Made by a program: the position numbers and the translations under genes. A DNA stretch of 64,000 nucleotides, from NCBI RefSeq assembly GCF_005406215.1, contig NZ_NXMA01000005.1, positions 1 through 64,000 of the forward strand, given 5' to 3'. This DNA comes from Campylobacter aviculae (lineage in GTDB: Bacteria > Campylobacterota > Campylobacteria > Campylobacterales > Campylobacteraceae). Shown here in pieces: positions 58,861 to 64,000 of this stretch (position 1 is the first letter of the stretch; every line of letters starts with the position of its first letter). The notes under the pieces are model-generated. The model did not search any database, was not told where the DNA came from, and was given only the letters and a program-made list of their open reading frames with translations.

Positions 58861-60698
58861 TCTATGTCCTTTTGATCGTAATCTAGTTTTTTGCGAATTT
58901 CTATTAATTCTTGGTTGTTTTCTACTCTTTTTTCAAGTCCTATAAATTTTGCACTTTCATTGGTAAAAGAAGAATAGAAAATATCTTTTTTTGGTTCTAT
59001 GAGTGAAAATCTAATTTCATTCATTTCGCTCCATTTTCCATTTTTATTAATAAATTTTGCATCAAATAATGTTTTTTCAAGCACCAATAGTTCCGAGTGT
59101 AACTTCTTCTTAAGTTCTAAAACTTCTTTTTCTTCGTTTTGCAGTTTATTAAATTCATTATTCTGTAAAGAAAATTCTTTTAAAATTTTTTCATATTGAG
59201 GAGGTATATTTTTACCTTGATTTTTTAGTTCTGCAACTTTTTTTTCTATATTTAAGACCCCATTTTTGCTTGATGAAATAAAATGTTTTAATTTGCTAAT
59301 TTTGTGATTTAGTGTAGATATTCTTTCTTTAATTTGCAAAAATTCTTTATCATAATCTTTGTCTAGTGTTTTAACTTTTATATTAAATTTATTATTTTGA
59401 CCTTTCATATATTCAACAACAGCGCAATCGTAAAATACACAAGTATTATTATTTTCCAAATTTTCTATGTAAATTTTATCTGCTTGTATTGTACCGCCTA
59501 AGCTTTTTTTGATTTTTACTTCTTTAGCCTTAATTGTTCCGCCTTCGAGTAAATCTACACTCAATTTTTCACCCTCTGCAAATCCCCTATGAGTTTTAAT
59601 ATAACCTTCTTTTGCATAAATTTGGGCTTTGGAGTGGGTTATACCCTCGATTTTCATTTTTGTTGCTTTTAAATGAGTATTACTACCTACATTTCCAGCT
59701 ATATTGAGTTCTTCGCACTCTATTCCAACACCTGAATTAACGGCATCTTGCATATCTGAAACAAATTTAATATCAATTTTAATATCCTTATCAAGTCCAG
59801 CGCGTATGATACCTATATTTTTAAAATCAACCCCTCTAAATTCAAGAAAATTACCAATATCAAAACGATCTCCATCTTGAATCACAAAACCTTTTTTTAA
59901 AGCAATATAATCTGTAAAATTTTCTTGATCTACAGCTTTAAATGCCGGAGAGCAAGTAAATTGGACCTTATTTTCATTAGCACTTAAAACTTTTAAAGTA
60001 TGTAAATTGAGATTTTTTCCTTCTTTTCCTTGTTTAAATTTGGCATGTCTTAATACGACTTCATTTTCATCTACGGCTATAATACCCGATCTTTTTTCAT
60101 CGGTAGTATAATTTGTTGTTTTTTCTTTATAGAGTAAAATTAATTTTTCATCTTGACTTTGTTCAGGATCGATTCCTTTTGTTACAACAAGTTGTATGGT
60201 CTTATTTAAGGGATTTTTTTTATGCTGGTTGCAAATAGCAATGAGCTCTTTTTTAAAATCAAATATACGAATTCCTATTAAAAATTTAAGTTTAAGCATT
60301 TTTTTGTAGATATTTTGCAAAAGCTCTAAGGCTAATTTTTCGTGATATTCCAAAATGCTAAAATCAATTTGTGCGACAATTTTTGTAAGGTTTTTATTAG
60401 CTACGAGTTTTATTGCTTTAGAGAAATTATCTTGATTTGTGTTATTGTGAAAAATTTCTATTTTATATTCTTGTTTAATTTGCAGATCATTTCTTAAAAA
60501 TACTTCATCTTTTTCAAAAAAATTTAAATCTTTTTCAGAAATTTTCTCCCATTTGTTATCACTAAAACAATATTGAGTTGAAAAAGCTAAGAGGTTAAAA
60601 TCAAGCTCGTTTGAATTAATACTAGTCCTTGAAGAAACCTCTAACAATTCTTGAGTTGGATTTTCAGTATAGGAAATTATTTTTTCATCTAATGTCAA
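58836..60698 (-). CDS. FapA-like / DUF342 protein
   Basis: 620 residues. A middle right-handed beta-helix region ([10 protein letters not shown], repeats with I-K-A-K-E-V-K-I) and a C-terminal long coiled coil ([22 protein letters not shown]). The layout matches flagellar assembly protein A / DUF342 polar proteins that organise single flagella and chemotaxis in related bacteria. Cj0800c by recollection. Confidence 0.7.
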   Translation of the reverse strand: MTLDEKIISYTENPTQELLEVSSRTSINSNELDFNLLAFSTQYCFSDNKWEKISEKDLNFFEKDEVFLRNDLQIKQEYKIEIFHNNTNQDNFSKAIKLVANKNLTKIVAQIDFSILEYHEKLALELLQNIYKKMLKLKFLIGIRIFDFKKELIAICNQHKKNPLNKTIQLVVTKGIDPEQSQDEKLILLYKEKTTNYTTDEKRSGIIAVDENEVVLRHAKFKQGKEGKNLNLHTLKVLSANENKVQFTCSPAFKAVDQENFTDYIALKKGFVIQDGDRFDIGNFLEFRGVDFKNIGIIRAGLDKDIKIDIKFVSDMQDAVNSGVGIECEELNIAGNVGSNTHLKATKMKIEGITHSKAQIYAKEGYIKTHRGFAEGEKLSVDLLEGGTIKAKEVKIKKSLGGTIQADKIYIENLENNNTCVFYDCAVVEYMKGQNNKFNIKVKTLDKDYDKEFLQIKERISTLNHKISKLKHFISSSKNGVLNIEKKVAELKNQGKNIPPQYEKILKEFSLQNNEFNKLQNEEKEVLELKKKLHSELLVLEKTLFDAKFINKNGKWSEMNEIRFSLIEPKKDIFYSSFTNESAKFIGLEKRVENNQELIEIRKKLDYDQKDIEWLSPSKE

Positions 60699-60804
60699 GT
60701 TTTTCCTTTAAAATTTTAATCTTTAAAAAGTAAATTATAGTCAATTTTTAATCAATTTTAGTTAAAATAAACTTCTATAATTTGAAAAATTGCAAAAATT
60801 TACA

Positions 60805-62256
60805 ATGAAAAATTTAGTATTTAAAAATTTTATTATCAATGCTTTAGGAATTTTATGTTCTCGCGTTTTAGGTTTAGCTAGGGATATTTTAATCGCTCTT
60901 TTTTTAGGTGCTGGACTTTATAGCGATATTTTTTTTGTGGCTTTAAAAATGCCCGCTTTTTTTAGAAGAATTTTTGCAGAAGGGGCTTTTGGGCAAAGTT
61001 TTTTGCCTAATTTTGTAAAGGCAAGAAAAAAGGGAGCATTTTGTATCAATGTAATGATGCAATTTAGTTTAATTGTATTATTATTTTGCCTTTTGGTGAG
61101 TTTTTTTTCTTCTTTTTTTACTAAAATTTTTGCTTTTGGTTTCAATCAAGAAACTATAAACATCGCCTCTCCTTTAGTGGCGATTAATTTTTGGTATTTA
61201 TTTTTTATTTTTTTAGTTACTTTTTTTGGTGCAATTTTAAATTATAAGCAAAAATTTTTTATCACTTCATTTAGCGCTGCTTTATTTAATCTAAGTATAG
61301 TGATTGCTGCATTTTTTGTTGATAAAAATGAACCTTTAAAAACGCTTTATTATTTTTCTTATGCAACGGTTTTAAGTGGTGTAGCACAATTGATTTTGCA
61401 TTTAATTATCTTAAAAAATAATCCCGTTATTAAAGCAATGATATTAAGCATAAGGTTAAAAAAAGCTAAAACAAAAATGAAATCATTTTATGGAAATTTT
61501 TTTCATGGAGTTTTAGGTTCTTCCGCAACTCAAATCAGCTCTCTTTTGGATACTACAATAGCGAGTTTTTTAATCAGCGGAAGTATTTCTTATTTGTATT
61601 ATGCTAATCGGGTTTTTCAACTTCCTTTAGCACTTTTTGCCATAGCCTTAACTCAAGTTTCTTTTCCTAAAATTTTAAAGCATTTAAAAAGTAACCAAGA
61701 AAATTTAGCTTTAAAATTCATGCAAAGAGCGATGATATTTTTAAGTATTTTATTGCTTGTTTCAAGTATTGTAGGTTCTGTTTATTCTTTAGAAATTTGT
61801 CAGCTTTTGTTTCAAAGAGGAAATTTTACCCATTCAGATAGCATTGCAACCGCTTATGTTTTAATAGCTTATCTCATAGGACTTCTTCCATTTGGTTTGC
61901 AAAAGCTTCTTTCATTATGGCTTTATGCTAAATTCAAACAAAAAACTGCAGCTTTTATAGCTTTTAAGGCTTTATTTATAAGTCTTTTATGTTCGATTGC
62001 TTTTATATATTTTATTCAAGATGAAAATTTAAAAGTTATAGGGGTAGCTTTTTCGAGTTCTTTAAGTGCTTTTTATTTGCTTGGAGCTAATATTAAAGAA
62101 TTTGGTTTTAAGAAATTTTTTGGTTTAATATCATTTAAATTTTGCTTTTTAATTATAATTGCTTTAATAATTTTTACCGCAATACTTTATTTAACAAAGC
62201 CTTATATTTTAAATATGTTTATTTGGATTTATATGGGATTTAAGGGGATAATTTGA
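60805..62256 (+). CDS. murJ: Lipid II flippase MurJ
   Basis: 483 residues from ATG 60805; a TTG at 60790 is in frame but has no ribosome site either. 14 membrane helices; G-L-A-R-D-I-L-I-A and [10 protein letters not shown] are the conserved MOP-family motifs of MurJ/MviN. It moves lipid II across the membrane for wall synthesis, continuing the murF-ddl theme. Its TGA overlaps the cysS ATG. Cj0801 by recollection. Confidence 0.9.
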   Translation: MKNLVFKNFIINALGILCSRVLGLARDILIALFLGAGLYSDIFFVALKMPAFFRRIFAEGAFGQSFLPNFVKARKKGAFCINVMMQFSLIVLLFCLLVSFFSSFFTKIFAFGFNQETINIASPLVAINFWYLFFIFLVTFFGAILNYKQKFFITSFSAALFNLSIVIAAFFVDKNEPLKTLYYFSYATVLSGVAQLILHLIILKNNPVIKAMILSIRLKKAKTKMKSFYGNFFHGVLGSSATQISSLLDTTIASFLISGSISYLYYANRVFQLPLALFAIALTQVSFPKILKHLKSNQENLALKFMQRAMIFLSILLLVSSIVGSVYSLEICQLLFQRGNFTHSDSIATAYVLIAYLIGLLPFGLQKLLSLWLYAKFKQKTAAFIAFKALFISLLCSIAFIYFIQDENLKVIGVAFSSSLSAFYLLGANIKEFGFKKFFGLISFKFCFLIIIALIIFTAILYLTKPYILNMFIWIYMGFKGII

Positions 62257-63644
62257 TGAAATTAATGGATAGTGTTAAAAAAGAAAAAATTCATTTAGAT
62301 CAAAAAAAAATCAATATTTATTTATGCGGTCCTACTGTTTATGATGATGCGCATTTAGGGCATGCTAGAAGTAGTGTTTGCTTTGATTTGTTACGTAGGG
62401 TTTTAATCGCACAAGGTTGTGAAGTCAATTTTGTTCGAAATTATACAGACATTGATGATAAAATTTTAAAGAAAGTATCCGAAAGTGGGAAAAGTATCGA
62501 GGAATTAACGGGATTTTATATACAAAGCTACGAAGAGGATATGAAAAGATTAAATGTCTTAGATCCTAATTTAAAGCCTAGGGCGACTCATTTTATCGAG
62601 GAAATGATTGATTTGATTTCAAGATTAGAAGAAAAAGGTTTTGTTTATGCTTTAGAGGATGGTTTGTATTTTGATACAAGCAAAGATAAAGATTATCTAA
62701 GTCTTTCTAAACGTGGTTTAGATGAAAATATTTCCCGTCTTAGTAATAATATCAAGAAAAAAAATGAAAGTGATTTTGTCCTTTGGAAATTCGATGAAAA
62801 TTTTTATGAAAGCAAATTTGGTAAAGGTCGTCCAGGTTGGCACACAGAATGTGTGGCTATGATTGATTCTATTTTTAAAGATACGCTTGATATTCATGCG
62901 GGTGGGATTGATTTGCTTTTTCCTCATCATGAAAATGAATCCGCGCAATGTCGCTGTGGCTGTGAAAGATCTTTAGCAAAAATATGGCTTCACAATGGCT
63001 TTGTTAAAATCAATGATGAAAAAATGAGCAAAAGTCTTAATAATAGCTTTTTTTTAAAAGATGCACTTAAGAATTTTATGGGAGAAGTGTTAAGATTTTA
63101 TCTTTTAAATTCACATTATAGGGTGCATTTTAATTATTCTTTAGAAGATTTATATGCTGCTAAAAAACGTCTTGATAAGTTTTATCGTCTTAAAAAAAGG
63201 CTAGATATAGGCGATATTTTGGATTTTGACATTTTAAAAAATATAGAGATAAAAAGCGAAATTTCTAAGCAAGTTTTAGAAATTTTAAGCGATGATTTAA
63301 ATATTTCTAAAGCTTTAGCTTGCTTAGATGATTTTATTAATAACGCTAATTTACAATTAGACAAAGAAAATAAAAATAAGATTTTAAAACAAAACATTAA
63401 AGATTCTTTGGGTGAATTAGCTAAAATTTTTGGTTTTGGTTTTATGGATACAAAGAAATATTTTCAGTGGGGTGTGAGCGAGGATAAAAAGGCTTTTATT
63501 GAAAATGAAATTTCAAAAAGAAATGAAGCAAAAAAAGAAAAAGATTTTAAAAAAGCTGATGAGATAAGAGAGGCTTTAGCTAACGAAGGTATCCTTTTGC
63601 AAGATACACCAAATGGAACAATTTGGGAGTATGAAAATGCATAA
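62256..63644 (+). CDS. cysS: Cysteinyl-tRNA synthetase
   Basis: 462 residues. HIGH-type motif H-L-G-H-A-R and G-P-T-V-Y-D near the N-terminus, zinc ligands C...H-H (F-P-H-H-E-N-E), K-M-S-K-S near residue 270. The ATG overlaps the murJ stop; an ATG nine bases further is an alternative. Cj0802 by recollection. Confidence 0.96.
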   Translation: MKLMDSVKKEKIHLDQKKINIYLCGPTVYDDAHLGHARSSVCFDLLRRVLIAQGCEVNFVRNYTDIDDKILKKVSESGKSIEELTGFYIQSYEEDMKRLNVLDPNLKPRATHFIEEMIDLISRLEEKGFVYALEDGLYFDTSKDKDYLSLSKRGLDENISRLSNNIKKKNESDFVLWKFDENFYESKFGKGRPGWHTECVAMIDSIFKDTLDIHAGGIDLLFPHHENESAQCRCGCERSLAKIWLHNGFVKINDEKMSKSLNNSFFLKDALKNFMGEVLRFYLLNSHYRVHFNYSLEDLYAAKKRLDKFYRLKKRLDIGDILDFDILKNIEIKSEISKQVLEILSDDLNISKALACLDDFINNANLQLDKENKNKILKQNIKDSLGELAKIFGFGFMDTKKYFQWGVSEDKKAFIENEISKRNEAKKEKDFKKADEIREALANEGILLQDTPNGTIWEYENA

Positions 63645-64000
63645 AGAAATGACCTTAAAGGATGTTTTAATCCGTTTTAAGCCTTTTTATAAAAAATATT
63701 GGAAGCAATTTTTTATTGTCGGCATTGGCATACTTTTGACAAGTGGCGGTACTTCAGCAACTGCCTATATGATAAAGCCTATTTTAGATCAAATTTTTAT
63801 AGAAAAAAAAGAGACAATGCTTTATTTTGTTCCTTTTTTATTTGTTTTGGTTTATTTTCTTAAAAATGCAGGTTCTTATTTGCAAACTTACTATATCTCT
63901 TATATTGGTACAGATATGTTAAGAGTTTTGCGTTCTAAGGTTTTAAAAAATATTTTGCGTTTGGATATGGATTTTTTTAAGCAACATAGAAGCGGTGAGC
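63637..64000 (+). CDS. msbA: Lipid ABC exporter MsbA (3' end outside window)
   Basis: First 121 residues only. [10 protein letters not shown], then membrane helices ([22 protein letters not shown]) and [13 protein letters not shown], the coupling-helix region of type IV ABC exporters. Starts eight bases inside cysS. The cysS-msbA order is as recalled for Cj0802-Cj0803. ATPase domain not in view. Confidence 0.85.
   Translation, partial: MHKEMTLKDVLIRFKPFYKKYWKQFFIVGIGILLTSGGTSATAYMIKPILDQIFIEKKETMLYFVPFLFVLVYFLKNAGSYLQTYYISYIGTDMLRVLRSKVLKNILRLDMDFFKQHRSGE

Noticed and set aside
1-64000. CRISPR arrays
   Set aside because: No regularly spaced repeats of 25-40 bases with unique spacers were seen; the only close repeats are the 111-base tandem unit, integrase arm sites, tRNA copies and HTH leaders.
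1-64000. Intact insertion sequences or transposases
   Set aside because: No DDE or serine transposase motif and no IS-like inverted ends were seen.

Overview
The window is about 30% GC with dense short-spaced genes. Its housekeeping genes (flgL, ftsK, rpsO, flhA, tsdA, flgS, murF, ddl, ruvA, murJ, cysS, start of msbA) point to Campylobacter jejuni or a very close relative. Locus names such as Cj0887c are recalled from strain NCTC 11168, not searched.

REGION 1 (1-32.3 kb): a long right-hand portion of a temperate siphovirus-type prophage integrated at the 3' end of tRNA-Leu(CAA). Its left end lies outside the window. Position, integrase and the secreted DNase resemble the CJIE4/CJIE2 class. 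From left to right it holds: tape measure and tail genes; HK97-type protease, capsid and connectors; tail-fibre-like genes; lysis genes (holin, M15 endolysin, overlapping spanins); a leftward lysogeny block (SHOCT protein, DNase, a three-gene operon ending in a SecB-like chaperone, and an S24 repressor with operator); a duplicated rightward promoter flanking a membrane-protein cassette; early genes (Rha/KilAC regulator, adenine methyltransferase, a mirror-image paralogue cluster, a MazF-like protein); an array of five small HTH paralogues with a probable type I toxin-antitoxin locus inside it; and replication, methylation, AlpA-like and integrase genes.

REGION 2 (32.3-44.1 kb): core genes. 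flgL has a textbook sigma-54 promoter. Then come ftsK, rpsO (opposite strand), an Rrf2 regulator, flhA, a DHH phosphoesterase, two small genes and an intact tsdA dihaem cytochrome.

REGION 3 (44.2-49.6 kb): a decayed second phage remnant. It holds a frameshifted capsid gene, an HTH gene beside a perfect inverted repeat, two intact genes of unknown function, a possible small RNA, and a frameshifted polyvalent-type gene with three successive PBECR-like nuclease modules joined by repeated linkers. It ends at a junction of two oppositely oriented gene fragments.

REGION 4 (49.7-64 kb): core again. An amino-acid ABC permease, a partly duplicated seven-tRNA cluster containing one Glu-like tRNA with an odd anticodon arm, an aminotransferase, flgS, then wall-synthesis and recombination genes (murF, ddl, ruvA), a FapA-like gene, murJ, cysS and the start of msbA. 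FlgS (region 4) belongs to the pathway that activates the sigma-54 promoter seen at flgL (region 2).

The candidates I consider most novel are the chaperone-containing immunity operon (16.0-17.6 kb), the fold-back type I toxin locus (25.1-25.3 kb), the HTH/leader array (24.5-26.7 kb), the duplicated operator-promoter cassette (18.5-19.5 kb) and the triple-nuclease remnant (46.5-49.4 kb).
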